Numbered from the stretch's first letter, positions 18,829 through 28,626 are shown. The stretch is 64,000 nt of DNA from Candidatus Omnitrophus magneticus (GCA_000954095.1 JYNY01000372.1:40001-104000); one strand, 5' to 3'. Program-made: numbers and translations. The notes: generated by a model not told the origin, from the sequence alone.

Positions 18829-19929
18829 ATGATACCGACTTTAGAAACAATCCAATCGATATTAGAAGTGGCGCCGGTGGGTATATACATTGTAGGGCAT
18901 AAAGGAAACATTGAGTACGCGAATGCCAATATAGTTATAAATTCTGGAGATAGTTATGAAGAATTATCTTCTTTAAATATTTTTGAGGCGCCGGGGAATA
19001 AGAGCATCGGGCTTGATGAAAAAATAAAGGCTGTATTTAACGGGGAGTCTTTTATTTTGAAGGAAGTAGAATATACCTCGCATTTTTCCGGCAAAAAAAC
19101 TATAAATAATTTTATTGGAATCCCGTTATTTGAAAGCGGAGAAAAAAAAGCGATAATTTTTGTGGAAGATATTACTTATCGCAAAAGAACGGAAGAAGAG
19201 CTTTTGAAAACAACCGAAACAAAAACACGTTTTTTATCAATGGCTTCACATGAGTTAAGGACGCCGTTAGCAGTAGTCGGGATGTATATATCTTCTGTTT
19301 TGTCTGGAGCGAAAGGGCCGATTACAGCGGATCAAAAAAATTATTTAGAAAGCGCGGAACGCAATGTGGAGAAGCTGGTTTCTCTTATAAACGATTTATT
19401 AGATTACCAAAAAATGAATGCCGGTAAAATGCCGATGACTTTCGCTAGTCATAATATCAATGAAGTAATCGAGGAAACAGCCAAAGACATGATTCTTTTA
19501 GTCAGAAAAAAAGGATTGTATATGAATCTTTTTCTGGATAGAACCATTGGTAAAATTAATTTTGATCGAGAAAAAATACGTCAAGTTCTGGTTAATATAA
19601 TAAATAACGCTTTAAAATTTACAAATAAGGGCGGGATAGAAATACATTCAAAAGAATTAAAAAGAAATATTTATATTGAAATAAAAGATACTGGCGTGGG
19701 GATAAAAAAAGAAGACTTGCCGAAATTATTTCACACCTTTACTAGAATACAAGAAAAAGTTGTATCCGCTAATACCGGCTCAGGGCTTGGCCTTTCAATT
19801 TCAAAAAATATAATGGAAGAGCATCGCGGGAAAATAACAGTTAAATCAGAATATGAGAAAGGCAGTAGCTTCTCTATCTTTCTTCCAAAAAGAGCAGGGA
19901 ATAAAGAGGCAGTAGCTCAAGAAAAATAA
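18829..19929 (+). CDS. Cytosolic PAS-domain sensor histidine kinase
   Basis: 366 residues from the ATG at 18829, which has GAGAGGAG about nine bases upstream; the frame extends back to 18751 but without a plausible ribosome-binding site. An N-terminal PAS domain (about 5-120) is followed by HisKA with SHELRTPL (phospho-His near residue 141) and HATPase_c boxes NIINNALKF (N), DTGVGI (G1) and GSGLGLSI (G2). No membrane span is visible, so the signal is internal. No response regulator is adjacent, so it is an orphan kinase. Confidence 0.92.
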   Translation: MIPTLETIQSILEVAPVGIYIVGHKGNIEYANANIVINSGDSYEELSSLNIFEAPGNKSIGLDEKIKAVFNGESFILKEVEYTSHFSGKKTINNFIGIPLFESGEKKAIIFVEDITYRKRTEEELLKTTETKTRFLSMASHELRTPLAVVGMYISSVLSGAKGPITADQKNYLESAERNVEKLVSLINDLLDYQKMNAGKMPMTFASHNINEVIEETAKDMILLVRKKGLYMNLFLDRTIGKINFDREKIRQVLVNIINNALKFTNKGGIEIHSKELKRNIYIEIKDTGVGIKKEDLPKLFHTFTRIQEKVVSANTGSGLGLSISKNIMEEHRGKITVKSEYEKGSSFSIFLPKRAGNKEAVAQEK

Positions 19930-19985
19930 TGGATTTAATCCATAATAGCGGCATTATTTGCTTAGTGTCCGCGGTGTTTTTCGGT

Positions 19986-20617
19986 TTAAGCAGGCCGTGA
20001 CATCTTGCTTATTTCTACAGCTAATTCACCAAGATGTTTATGCACTTGTTCAATAGCAAGCTTATCATTTATAAGACCGCGGGACGCGAAATATAAGCCA
20101 TCTTCATTTAAAAAAACAGTTTTTACAGCTGAAAGTCCTTTATAAATTATGTCAGCATTTTTTCCTGAAATATAAGGCGTTGCCTGTAGTTGGGTTAGCG
20201 CGCGGACTATTAAATTATTGTCAATTTCAATGTTTCCCGTGAAGACTCGTTGGTTTGAGTATTTGGGTTGTAATTTGCTTGAAAAATTTTTTAAATTTTT
20301 TTTTAAATAAATTTGCAATCCTTTTGGTAAATCCGGATTTTAAAAATAATAGAAGTAGCAACATCTCCGGTTCCTTTATCGCCTATTTTATTGTATGACT
20401 GATTCCGCGTTTTCTCAATAACAAATGAAAATCCGTGAAAAACACCTGTTATAGAACCGTTATTATACTCATATCCTTTTTCTTGGGCAAAACTAGTCCA
20501 CGCCATAGAAGAAAGTTTTGAGAGATTTTTTTTATAATAATCAACACCCCAAAAAGTTGCCGCGATAACCGCGATTAATAAAAATAATTGTAATATGATC
20601 ATATTTTTCTCCAACAA
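19986..20617 (-). pseudogene. Frame-disrupted gene (two overlapping half-ORFs)
   Basis: An upstream half (20617-20303) carries an ATG, a hydrophobic membrane span near residues 7-24 and a cytosolic part ending ...ATSIIFKIRIYQKDCKFI. A downstream half (20318-19986) starts only at a TTG without a ribosome-binding site. In the downstream frame the sequence just before the join reads NPDLPKGLQIYLKK, which looks like the natural continuation, so a one-base indel near 20320-20345, next to A/T homopolymers, most simply explains the split. It could be a true pseudogene, a sequencing error or frameshifting. I do not recognise the family with certainty. Confidence 0.6.
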
Positions 20618-20745
20618 TATTTATATTTAAGAAACAATAGTTAAGTGCCCGTAATAGAGGCATATTATAATGAAACTAATACTAAATTAACAGTCAATTT
20701 TAACGGAGGCGCGGCATCTATTCGAAAAGTAAGGAGATGTAACTA

Positions 20746-22599
20746 TTATTGCAAAATTGCTTTGGTAATTTTTCTTACAGAATTAATCAGCAGAATGTCA
20801 GAAGCGTTTCTAATATCTTCAAGGTATAAAATTTTTTCTTCTACATGCGGCCGGGTTTTATGTTTTAAAAGGACTTGACGGTATACACCGTTTAATAATC
20901 CTGACGAAACTGGTGGAGTGAAAAATTTATTATTTAATTTTAAAACAATATTTGAAATCGCGCCTTCGGTTAGTTCTCCTCGTTCATTCAAAAAGAGAAC
21001 GTCAAAAAATCCATTTTTTTTGTGGCGCGATAATTCCTTGTCATAAAGATCGCGGTTAGTAGTTTTATAATGTAAAAATATATTATCGGATTGAACGGTT
21101 TTTTTTGATAGAAGTATTTTTACAGGCGAGGTAGCCGGCTTTTCCAGCGGTGTATAGGATAAATCCATATTTCCTTGTTTATCTATCAGCAAGCGGATTT
21201 TATATTTTTTTTCAGCATAAAAATTTTTAGATAAAAGTTTTAAATTTTTTAACACTTTGGCGCTGTCGTAGGGATATCCAAAAAAAGCACATGTTTTTTT
21301 AAGGCGCTCCATATGCAGGGTTAAAAGAAAATAGCGCCTATTTTCCCATAAAATAGTTTCAATGATTGAAAAAAGTTTAATCGCGGGCAGATTAACAAAA
21401 AAAGAAGATTTTAAGAGAGACTCTTCATATTCTTTTTTAGGGATAGAATCAAACACAACACCGCTACCGATACCTAATTCCCCGTGTCCTGAAGTTTTAT
21501 TGATAAGCGCCGTACGTATAGCGATATTAAACAGACAATTTTTTTTTGGAGATATATAACCGATACATCCTGTATAGATATTTCTTTCTTCTTTTTCTAA
21601 AGAGCGGATTATGTCGAGAGTGCGTTTTTTGGGAGCGCCTGTTACCGATCCTGAAGGGAAAAGCGCTTGAAAAATTTTATAAAAATTTATGTTTTTTTTA
21701 AGGGTCGAAGTTATGTCAGATGTCATTTGAAAAAGAGTATCATATTCTTCAACCGAGAATATTTTATCTGTTTTGACAGAGCCGGATAATGAAATTTTTC
21801 CGAGATCATTACGCAAAAGGTCAACTATCATAATATTTTCAGCCCGATTTTTTTCATCAGAATAAAGAAACTGTTTATTAAACGCGTCTTCTCTAGGAGT
21901 TATCCCTCGGGATTTAGTGCCTTTCATCGGACGAGTGAACAATTGCTTCCCGGTTTTTTGAAAAAACAATTCAGGCGAAAGGGAAAGAATAGCCCAATCT
22001 TCAAATTCTCCCATCACCGCGTAAGGGACAGTTTGACGTTCCAGCAGTGTTAAAAATAAATTTATTAATGCGGAAGATCCGTGATGTATATGTGAATGTT
22101 TTTTGTTTAGATCATTAAGAGTGCTAGGGACGGCACAATTAAATTTATATTTAAAAGTATAATTTACTTGATATGAATTTCCTTTTTGCAAGTGGTGTTT
22201 TATTTTTGATAAATCATTGATGTATTTTTTAAGAGGTAAAGAATAATAACCGGATGTTATTTTTATTGCGGCATTGTTTCGCAGTTTGTTTAAAGCGGAG
22301 AGAGAAATTGTTAAGGGTTTTTTAAAAATGCCGAAATATAGAAGAGGGAAAGCTGTTTTTTTTTGATGATTAATATTCGCGAAGTGGTATCCCGCTTCAT
22401 ATGAGAGAAAGCCCGCGGCGAAATAACCACTATCCAGAGCATTTTCTAATTCAATAAAACAATTGTTTATTGTTTCCGCTGTATGGCAGGCGATAATTTT
22501 TACAGGGGATGAAAAATAAAGAAATTCATTAAGTGTTTCGCTGTTATCATAACGGGAAAACAAAAAATAAGGACTATCTGTTTTTTGGGGATGGATCAT
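20746..22599 (-). CDS. pabB: Bifunctional aminodeoxychorismate synthase I / aminodeoxychorismate lyase (PabB-PabC fusion)
   Basis: 617 residues. The N-terminal about 370 residues are the chorismate-binding domain, with KGTKSRG and the signature SGSVTGAPKKRTLDII and GIGSGVVFDS. The C-terminal about 240 residues are a class IV PLP enzyme with the catalytic Lys in HYKTTNRDLYD (about 512) and LTEGAISNIV. Together with a PabA glutaminase encoded elsewhere it would turn chorismate into 4-aminobenzoate for folate. It lies 10 bases downstream of the glycosidase gene on the same strand. The ribosome-binding site is weak. Confidence 0.93.
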   Translation of the reverse strand: MIHPQKTDSPYFLFSRYDNSETLNEFLYFSSPVKIIACHTAETINNCFIELENALDSGYFAAGFLSYEAGYHFANINHQKKTAFPLLYFGIFKKPLTISLSALNKLRNNAAIKITSGYYSLPLKKYINDLSKIKHHLQKGNSYQVNYTFKYKFNCAVPSTLNDLNKKHSHIHHGSSALINLFLTLLERQTVPYAVMGEFEDWAILSLSPELFFQKTGKQLFTRPMKGTKSRGITPREDAFNKQFLYSDEKNRAENIMIVDLLRNDLGKISLSGSVKTDKIFSVEEYDTLFQMTSDITSTLKKNINFYKIFQALFPSGSVTGAPKKRTLDIIRSLEKEERNIYTGCIGYISPKKNCLFNIAIRTALINKTSGHGELGIGSGVVFDSIPKKEYEESLLKSSFFVNLPAIKLFSIIETILWENRRYFLLTLHMERLKKTCAFFGYPYDSAKVLKNLKLLSKNFYAEKKYKIRLLIDKQGNMDLSYTPLEKPATSPVKILLSKKTVQSDNIFLHYKTTNRDLYDKELSRHKKNGFFDVLFLNERGELTEGAISNIVLKLNNKFFTPPVSSGLLNGVYRQVLLKHKTRPHVEEKILYLEDIRNASDILLINSVRKITKAILQ

Positions 22600-22609
22600 T
22601 TATAGTGTT

Positions 22610-23695
22610 TTAGTTTTGGGCGAGAGTATATTTTTTATCAGAGATATCGCTACTGTAATTTTTATAATATTTTTCTAAAATTTTTTGAGCAGGTTTATTT
22701 TGCGGCGTGTAATCTCTGTTATTTATTCCTCCAGCATACACGCTTGGCGACCACTTCCACCAGTAAACCCCTTCAAGCCAAGGGCTATTCCATATGGTTT
22801 CAAAAAAAGACTGATAGCATTTTGTTTGAAGGTCTAAAGACACATTGCCGATCATCGGTGTTTCCCAAGGCGTTATATGGGCTTTGATTCCGGAAGTATA
22901 CCCGATTTCAGTAAAAATTACAGGTTTATTTGTTTTAGCAATAAATTTTTCAATTTCTTTTTTCCATTTAATCCATCCGTTTTTTAATTCCGATAACGTT
23001 GGATTGGTATTGGATGACAGCGGGAAGTATGCGTCAATGCCGATATAATCCAAATCATCCCAAAATTTCACATCTTTATAATCATCCCAATTGGCGGCAT
23101 ATACAATTTTTCCCGGATAAACATCGCGGACTTTTTTAATTATTTCCGTACGCCATAAAGAATCTTTTTGTGTTGTAAAAGAGAGTTCCGTGCCTATACA
23201 AAAAAGGTCAACGTTTAAATCTTTTGCCATTTTAGCGTAATGAAGAATCAATTTTTGATATTCTTTAAACCATTTCTCCCATTCTTGGTCATTTGTAAAG
23301 CCGATGTCAGAGCGGCATTGGTTTATACTATAAACATCTTTAGTCGGATTTATGAGATCTATATGTGGTTTTAACATAACCTTCAATCCAAGACTGTGAG
23401 CTTTTTTGATAGCATGAATTATGCTAGTGTCACTGGGTGTTAGCTTTGTGGCTTTGATTTGTGTGTCAGAACAAGTTTCTTGATAATATGTTACAACAAT
23501 GGCGATATATTCAACGCCTACACGCGCAAGAGATTCAAGAGATTGGTCGGAATAGATTGACTGATATTTATCTTTTTCCCACGAAACATAACAGACACCT
23601 TTTTGCGGGTACGAATCAGTCTTTGCCGATACGGGAGTAGTTTGCGCTAAAAGAAAGAGAAATAATAACGCTAAAGGTATATTATAATATTTCAT
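22610..23695 (-). CDS. Secreted GH113-like glycoside hydrolase
   Basis: 361 residues with a signal peptide (KYYNIPLALLFLFLLAQTTP, cleavage near VSA). A TIM-barrel fold of the GH113 (beta-mannanase-like) group is suggested by GVCYVSWEKDKY, VMLKPHIDL, the acid/base candidate in FCIGTELSF (about residue 170) and the nucleophile candidate in VIFTEIGYTSG (about residue 263), plus WDDLDYIGIDAYFPL. Substrate is probably a beta-mannan or related glycan, by family only. GGAGG lies about nine bases upstream of the ATG. Its operon partner is the PabB-PabC gene, with no obvious functional link. Confidence 0.82.
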   Translation of the reverse strand: MKYYNIPLALLFLFLLAQTTPVSAKTDSYPQKGVCYVSWEKDKYQSIYSDQSLESLARVGVEYIAIVVTYYQETCSDTQIKATKLTPSDTSIIHAIKKAHSLGLKVMLKPHIDLINPTKDVYSINQCRSDIGFTNDQEWEKWFKEYQKLILHYAKMAKDLNVDLFCIGTELSFTTQKDSLWRTEIIKKVRDVYPGKIVYAANWDDYKDVKFWDDLDYIGIDAYFPLSSNTNPTLSELKNGWIKWKKEIEKFIAKTNKPVIFTEIGYTSGIKAHITPWETPMIGNVSLDLQTKCYQSFFETIWNSPWLEGVYWWKWSPSVYAGGINNRDYTPQNKPAQKILEKYYKNYSSDISDKKYTLAQN

Positions 23696-23958
23696 AAAAA
23701 TACCTCCAATTTTAAAAAAGCTTTCAAAAAAATAATTTATAGAAATTATAGACCAAGGCGAAATATCTGAGGGTGTTATTTATAAAGGATATTATAGCAA
23801 GAAACAAACAGTAGTACAATTCTATATAACTAAATATTTTTTTACTAACGCAGTTTTTGTGTTGGGTAGTAGACATTAAAGTTTCGAGGAATAAAAAATT
23901 CTGACAACGAGCAAAATAAAATTTTTTTAAAAATTTTAAAATGTTAATCTAAAAACAC

Positions 23959-23986
23959 TTGACATAATATTTTTTTTTGTTAAAAT
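23959..23986 (+). promoter_or_regulatory. Sigma-70-type promoter for tRNA-Thr/tuf/ribosomal operon
   Basis: A perfect -35 TTGACA (23959-23964), a 16-base T-rich spacer and a -10 TAAAAT (23981-23986). Transcription would start near 23993, about 115 bases before the tRNA. It lies in the 412-base gap 23696-24107; its first 260 bases show no other signal. Confidence 0.75.
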
Positions 23987-24021
23987 TATAACTCTTTTAT
24001 TTAAGTGCAAATTTTTTATAT

Positions 24022-24061
24022 AAACACTATACTTTGCGATTTGTAAAGTAGTAGTGTTTTT
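24022..24061 (+). promoter_or_regulatory. Terminator-like leader hairpin before tRNA-Thr
   Basis: AAACACTATACTTT (24022-24035) pairs with AAAGTAGTAGTGTTT (24045-24059) over 14 base pairs with a single bulge, a nine-base loop, and a short T-run behind. It stands between the promoter at 23959-23986 and the tRNA, where it could act as an attenuator or a processing signal for the operon. Confidence 0.45.
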
Positions 24062-24107
24062 GCGTATTTTTTATTACTGCTTACCGCATATGAGAAAAAG
24101 CCCCAGT

Positions 24108-24183
24108 GCCCATGTAGCTCAGGCGGTAGAGCACATCCATGGTAAGGATGGGGTCGCCGGTTCAAATCCGGCCGTGGGCTCCA
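24108..24183 (+). tRNA. tRNA-Thr (anticodon GGT)
   Basis: A complete 76-base cloverleaf: acceptor GCCCATG / CGTGGGC, D-arm GCTC..GAGC, anticodon stem CATCC / GGATG around the loop ATGGTAA (anticodon GGT, reads ACC and ACT), T-arm GCCGG TTCAAAT CCGGC, and an encoded CCA end. A tRNA-Thr in front of tuf also occurs in E. coli (thrT-tufB). Confidence 0.97.
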
Positions 24184-24324
24184 GTTATTTAGAGTTTTTT
24201 GTATTGTGGATGTTTTTAAAAATTAGCAATAGTAAAAATAAGTCGAAACCCGTAGAAGCAGAGCGATAGTGTATTAAAATAAAAAGCATCCCAAATAAAT
24301 TAAAAGATTTTAAGGGAGGACAAA

Positions 24325-25521
24325 ATGGCAAAAGCAAAATTTGAGAGGACAAAACCGCATTTAAACATAGGAACGATAGGGCATGTAGATCATTGGAATA
24401 CATCATTAACATCAGCGATAACGTTATATTTAGCGAATAAAGGATACGCAGAAAAAAGAGCGTTTGACACAATAGATAAAGCACCGGAAGAGAAAGAGAG
24501 AGGAATAACAATATCGATAGCGCATGTAGAATATGAAACAGTAAAGAGGCATTATGCGCATATAGATTGTCCGGGGCATGCGGATTACATTAAGAATATG
24601 ATAACAGGAGCGGCGCAGATGGATGGAGCGATATTGGTGGTATCAGCAGCGGATGGGCCGATGCCGCAGACAAGAGAGCATATATTGTTAGCAAGACAGG
24701 TAAACGTGCCAGCGATAGTAGTGTTTATGAATAAAGTAGATATGGTAGACGATCCTGAGTTATTGGATTTAGTAGAGTTAGAAGTAAGAGAGCTGTTGAG
24801 CAAGTATGGATTTCCTGGAGACAAGACACCGATAGTGAAGGGAAGCGCGTTAAAAGTAATTCAGTGCGATGGAGACATAAAGAATGAAGCATGTAAGCCG
24901 ATAGAAGAGTTGATGAATGCGGTAGATAGTTTTGTGCCTGATCCAGCGAGAGATATAGACAGGCCGTTTTTGATGCCAGTAGAAGATGTGTTTAGTATAA
25001 CAGGAAGAGGAACAGTAGGAACCGGAAGGATAGAGAGAGGGCAAGTAAAGGTAAATGAAGAAATAGAGATAGTAGGAATGGGAGAAACAAAGAAGAGTGT
25101 AGTAACAGGTATAGAAATGTTCAGGAAGTTATTGGATGTAGGGCAAGCCGGAGACAATGTAGGGATATTGTTAAGAGGTATAGATAAAAACAATTTAGAA
25201 AGAGGGCAAGTGTTGTGTGCGACGGGAAGTATAAAACCGCATACAAAGTTTAAGGCGCAGGTATACATATTGACAAAAGAAGAGGGAGGAAGGCATACGC
25301 CGTTTTTTACTGGATATAGGCCGCAATTTTATATAAGGACAACGGATGTAACGGGAGTGGCGAAACTGCCGGCAGGAGTTGAGATGGTAATGCCGGGAGA
25401 TAATGTAGCGATGGAAGTAGAGTTAATTACTCCGGTAGCATTGGAGAAAGAATTAAGGTTTGCGATAAGAGAAGGTGGACATACGGTAGGAGCAGGAGTA
25501 ATATCAGAAGTAATCAGTTAA
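24325..25521 (+). CDS. tuf: Elongation factor Tu with altered P-loop
   Basis: 398 residues, all three domains present. EF-Tu carries aminoacyl-tRNA to the ribosome as a GTP complex. Switch I RGITIS, switch [14 protein letters not shown] and GSAL guanine motifs and the domain 2/3 sequences are intact. The P-loop is not: the usual GHVDHGKTTLT reads [11 protein letters not shown], so the invariant Gly and Lys (codons 24-25, bases 24394-24399, TGG AAT) are Trp and Asn. Lys there contacts the nucleotide beta/gamma phosphates, and its loss should damage GTP binding. The rest is highly conserved, so this may be a recent lesion in one of two tuf copies, or an assembly error. A strong GGGAGG precedes the ATG. 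Confidence 0.93.
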   Translation: MAKAKFERTKPHLNIGTIGHVDHWNTSLTSAITLYLANKGYAEKRAFDTIDKAPEEKERGITISIAHVEYETVKRHYAHIDCPGHADYIKNMITGAAQMDGAILVVSAADGPMPQTREHILLARQVNVPAIVVFMNKVDMVDDPELLDLVELEVRELLSKYGFPGDKTPIVKGSALKVIQCDGDIKNEACKPIEELMNAVDSFVPDPARDIDRPFLMPVEDVFSITGRGTVGTGRIERGQVKVNEEIEIVGMGETKKSVVTGIEMFRKLLDVGQAGDNVGILLRGIDKNNLERGQVLCATGSIKPHTKFKAQVYILTKEEGGRHTPFFTGYRPQFYIRTTDVTGVAKLPAGVEMVMPGDNVAMEVELITPVALEKELRFAIREGGHTVGAGVISEVIS

Positions 25522-25573
25522 TAAAATAGTGAAAAAACAGGAATAACCACAAGCGACATGGGAGTAAGCCATT

Positions 25574-25897
25574 ATGGCAAAAAAAGAAAAACAGGAACAA
25601 AGGATAAAGCTAAAACTAAAATCGTTCGATCATAAGCTGTTAGATATTTCTATGGCAGAAATAGTAGAAACAGTTAAAAAAACAGGAGCGACGACAGTTG
25701 GGCCTATTCCATTACCTACTAAAAATGAAATTTTTACTGTTTTAAGGTCACCGCATGTTGATAAAAAATCAAGAGAACAATTTTTTTTAAAAACACATAA
25801 AAGATTATTAGAAATAGTAGAGCCTACTAGTAAAACAATAGATTCGTTAAGAAGGTTGGATTTACCAGCTGGAGTTGATGTTGAAATTAAGCAGTGA
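25574..25897 (+). CDS. rpsJ: Ribosomal protein S10
   Basis: 107 residues. It is a component of the 30S head that also serves as NusE in antitermination. The conserved loop [17 protein letters not shown] lies around residues 54-70, followed by the THKRLLEI helix. It opens the S10 gene block, 52 bases after tuf, without a visible terminator between, so tuf and the block are likely cotranscribed. Confidence 0.97.
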   Translation: MAKKEKQEQRIKLKLKSFDHKLLDISMAEIVETVKKTGATTVGPIPLPTKNEIFTVLRSPHVDKKSREQFFLKTHKRLLEIVEPTSKTIDSLRRLDLPAGVDVEIKQ

Positions 25898-25913
25898 GAT
25901 ATAAGAGGGGAAT

Positions 25914-26588
25914 ATGATAACAGGAATTCTAGGTAAAAAAATAGGCATGACGCAAAATTTTGATGAGAATGGTACAAGGCAGACCATTACAATATTAAAA
26001 GTTGGGCCATGCACATTGCAAGAAATAAAAACAAAAGAGAAACATGGATATAGTGCGGTACAACTAGGTTTTGATGAAACAAAAGAAAGCAGAATAAAAA
26101 AACCGCAATTAGGCACTTTGAAAAAAAATGGTGTAGCTCCAAAAAAATTTAATAAAGAAATAAGAATTGTACAAGATTTTACGGAGAAAGTTGGAGAAGC
26201 TATTAGTGTAAAAATGTTTCAAATAGGAGATTTTGTTGACATAATCGGGACATCTAAGGGTAAAGGATTTCAAGGTGGTGTTAAAAGGCATGGTTGGAGA
26301 GGCGGATGCGAGACGCATGGTTCGATGTCTCATAGAGCACCGGGGTCAATAGGTGCTAGCTCTTTTCCTTCAAGGGTAACAAAAGGTCATCCGGGGCCCG
26401 GGCATATGGGGAATGAAAGAGTTACTGTGCAAAATATAAAAGTTATGGATATTATTCCGGATGAGAATATTCTTGCTGTAAAGGGATCAATACCGGGTGC
26501 TAACGGGGGATATGTTGTAGTAAAATTTGCTAAAAAAAAGACAATAGCGCCTAGACAAAAGAAAACAGAAGAAACGGCGCAAGAATAA
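25914..26588 (+). CDS. rplC: Ribosomal protein L3
   Basis: 224 residues, a little longer than the usual about 210 because of a Lys-rich tail. L3 is an early 50S assembly protein. MITGILGKKIGMTQ at the N terminus, KGFQGGVKRHGWRGG and THGSMSHRAPGSIG around residues 117-148 form the loop reaching the peptidyl-transferase centre. It starts 16 bases after rpsJ with GAGGGG upstream. Confidence 0.97.
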   Translation: MITGILGKKIGMTQNFDENGTRQTITILKVGPCTLQEIKTKEKHGYSAVQLGFDETKESRIKKPQLGTLKKNGVAPKKFNKEIRIVQDFTEKVGEAISVKMFQIGDFVDIIGTSKGKGFQGGVKRHGWRGGCETHGSMSHRAPGSIGASSFPSRVTKGHPGPGHMGNERVTVQNIKVMDIIPDENILAVKGSIPGANGGYVVVKFAKKKTIAPRQKKTEETAQE

Positions 26589-26599
26589 AAAGTAAAATA

Positions 26600-27235
26600 A
26601 TGAAAGAGATAAATACAAAAGTTCCAATATATAATTTAGATGCGCAGGTAGTTGATTATTTTGAGCTAGACAAAGAGCTGTTTGATGGAAAAATTAATAA
26701 TGAAATTTTATATCAAGCAGTTAAAATGTATGAGGCGAATCCGAGAAGAGGAACAGCATCAACGAAAAGAAGAGGAGAAGTTGCTGGTGGAGGCATAAAA
26801 CCGTGGAAGCAAAAGGGGACAGGAAGAGCAAGGGTCGGGTCCACAAGAAATCCTTTATGGCGGCATGGAGGAGTTGTTTTTGGTCCAAAACCACACAGTT
26901 TTAGCTATGCATTACCTAAAAAAATGTTAAAAAAGGCATTAGTTTCAAGTATAAATGCACGGTTGACTGAAGGGAAAATATATATTTTATTAAAAGCGGA
27001 AATAAAAGCGCCAAAAACTAAAGAGTTTAAAAATATTATAGATAAATTCAAATTAGAAGGGAAAACATTATTTGCTATGGCTTCAGAAGATTCTAATATA
27101 AAGCTTGCCGCTAGAAATTTAAGAACAGTTACTTTCATGGAAGGCAGAAATATAAATGCGAGAGATATATTAGTTAATGAGAATTTTATGATAGAAAAAG
27201 AGGCATTTTTGAAAATTACGGAAAGGTTAAAATGA
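26600..27235 (+). CDS. rplD: Ribosomal protein L4
   Basis: 211 residues. L4 lines the exit tunnel; its extended loop is recognisable as GGGIKPWKQKGTGRARVG (about residues 58-75). In E. coli L4 also represses its own operon; no such leader can be identified here. Its last four bases overlap the rplW start. Confidence 0.96.
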   Translation: MKEINTKVPIYNLDAQVVDYFELDKELFDGKINNEILYQAVKMYEANPRRGTASTKRRGEVAGGGIKPWKQKGTGRARVGSTRNPLWRHGGVVFGPKPHSFSYALPKKMLKKALVSSINARLTEGKIYILLKAEIKAPKTKEFKNIIDKFKLEGKTLFAMASEDSNIKLAARNLRTVTFMEGRNINARDILVNENFMIEKEAFLKITERLK

Positions 27236-27510
27236 AAACAGCATACGATATAATTAAACATATTCTAAGAACAGAGAAGGGCACTAATTTACTAGAGCAA
27301 AATAAATATATTTTTAAAATAGATCAAAGATCTAATAAGATGGATGTAAAAAGTGATATAGAAGAAATTTATAAAGTAAAAGTAGCGGCGGTTAATATAA
27401 TTAATGTATCCGGTAAGAAAAAAAGAATGAGATTGAGTGAGGGAAGAACGGCAGATTGGAAGAAAGCTATAGTAACATTGAAACCAGAAAGTAAAATAGA
27501 GGTAACATAA
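27232..27510 (+). CDS. rplW: Ribosomal protein L23
   Basis: 92 residues, standard size. L23 sits at the tunnel exit and docks trigger factor (encoded in this window at 61932) and SRP. The family N terminus DIIKHILRTEKGTNLLEQNK and the C-terminal KKAIVTLKPESKIEV are clear. Overlaps rplD by four bases. Confidence 0.95.
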   Translation: MKTAYDIIKHILRTEKGTNLLEQNKYIFKIDQRSNKMDVKSDIEEIYKVKVAAVNIINVSGKKKRMRLSEGRTADWKKAIVTLKPESKIEVT

Positions 27511-27514
27511 TATT

Positions 27515-28342
27515 ATGGGTATTAGAAAATATGGAACATTTTCACCTTCTAGTCGATGGGCAACAAATTTAGATTTTTCAGACATAACTAAGACTAAACC
27601 TGAAAAATCTTTAACCACTACGCTAAGAAAGACTGGCGGAAGGAATAATAATGGTAGAAAAACAGTTAGCTCTAAAGGTGGCGGACATAAAAGACGATAT
27701 AGAATTATAGATTTTTTCTATCTGAATAAAGGTAAGGCAGGGATAATAGAAGCTATCGAATATGATCCAAACAGGACAGCAAATATTGCATTCGTTAAAT
27801 ATGATGTGGGCCAAAAAGGATATATTATTGCTCCTGTGAGTGTTGCTGTCGGGACTAAAATAGAAAGTTCTAATACGGCAAAAATAGAAATAGGTAATTC
27901 TACGGAGTTAAAAAATATTCCGCTAGGAACGATGGTTCATTGTGTTGAATTTATCCCGGGTAAGGGGGCAAAAATAGCAAGGTCTGCAGGTATGGGTGCT
28001 ATTGTTCTTGCCAAAGATAATGGGATTGTGCATCTTAAGATGCCTAGTGGTGAAGTTCGCTTAGTTAGCGAAGCTTGTTATGCTACTATAGGTCAAGTTG
28101 GGAATATTGAATATGAAAATATTGTTTATGGTAATGCAGGCAGGATAAGACATCTTGGTGTCCGTCCAAAGTCAAGAGCTGTTGTTAAAAACCCTGTAGA
28201 TCATCCTATGGGAGGCGGTGAAGGAAAATCTTCTGGCGGAAGACATCCTTGTACCCCTTGGGGAAAAATAACTAAAGGTTTAAAAACTAGACATAAAAAG
28301 AAAGCATCAGATAGAAAAATTGTGAAGCGGAGGAAGTCGTAA
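27515..28342 (+). CDS. rplB: Ribosomal protein L2
   Basis: 275 residues. It is required for subunit association and peptidyl transfer. The C-terminal loop [18 protein letters not shown] (about residues 228-245), carrying the functionally important His, is intact. Its stop shares one base with the rpsS start. Confidence 0.97.
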   Translation: MGIRKYGTFSPSSRWATNLDFSDITKTKPEKSLTTTLRKTGGRNNNGRKTVSSKGGGHKRRYRIIDFFYLNKGKAGIIEAIEYDPNRTANIAFVKYDVGQKGYIIAPVSVAVGTKIESSNTAKIEIGNSTELKNIPLGTMVHCVEFIPGKGAKIARSAGMGAIVLAKDNGIVHLKMPSGEVRLVSEACYATIGQVGNIEYENIVYGNAGRIRHLGVRPKSRAVVKNPVDHPMGGGEGKSSGGRHPCTPWGKITKGLKTRHKKKASDRKIVKRRKS

Positions 28343-28626
28343 TGGCACGTTCTATTAAAAAAGGTCCATATGTACACCCAAGTTTAACGGCAAAGATAGA
28401 TCAGGTTCGTAAATTGGGAGTTAAAAAACCAATAAAAACATGGGCTAGAAGTTCTACAATATTGCCAGAATTTGTTGGATTGACAATTATGGTACATAAT
28501 GGAAAAACTTTTCAAACATTGTTTATAACAGAAAATATGGTTGGACATAAATTGGGGGAGTTTGCACCTACAAGGACATTCCGTAGTCATGGTGCAGCAA
28601 CAAAAATTTCAATGGAGAAGACATAA
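28342..28626 (+). CDS. rpsS: Ribosomal protein S19
   Basis: 94 residues. It is a 30S head protein near the A-site finger. [15 protein letters not shown] and the C-terminal [17 protein letters not shown] are diagnostic. GCGGAGG lies just inside the end of rplB as its ribosome-binding site. Confidence 0.97.
   Translation: MARSIKKGPYVHPSLTAKIDQVRKLGVKKPIKTWARSSTILPEFVGLTIMVHNGKTFQTLFITENMVGHKLGEFAPTRTFRSHGAATKISMEKT

Noticed and set aside
19986-20318. Independent 110-codon gene
   Set aside because: It would start at TTG without a ribosome-binding site and reads as the second half of the gene upstream.
20645-20878. Open frame of 77 codons on the plus strand
   Set aside because: It covers the 3' end of the PabB-PabC gene on the opposite strand and shows no protein-like pattern.
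24185-24511. Open frame of 108 codons on the minus strand opposite the tuf start
   Set aside because: It is antisense to conserved EF-Tu sequence and has no start signals.
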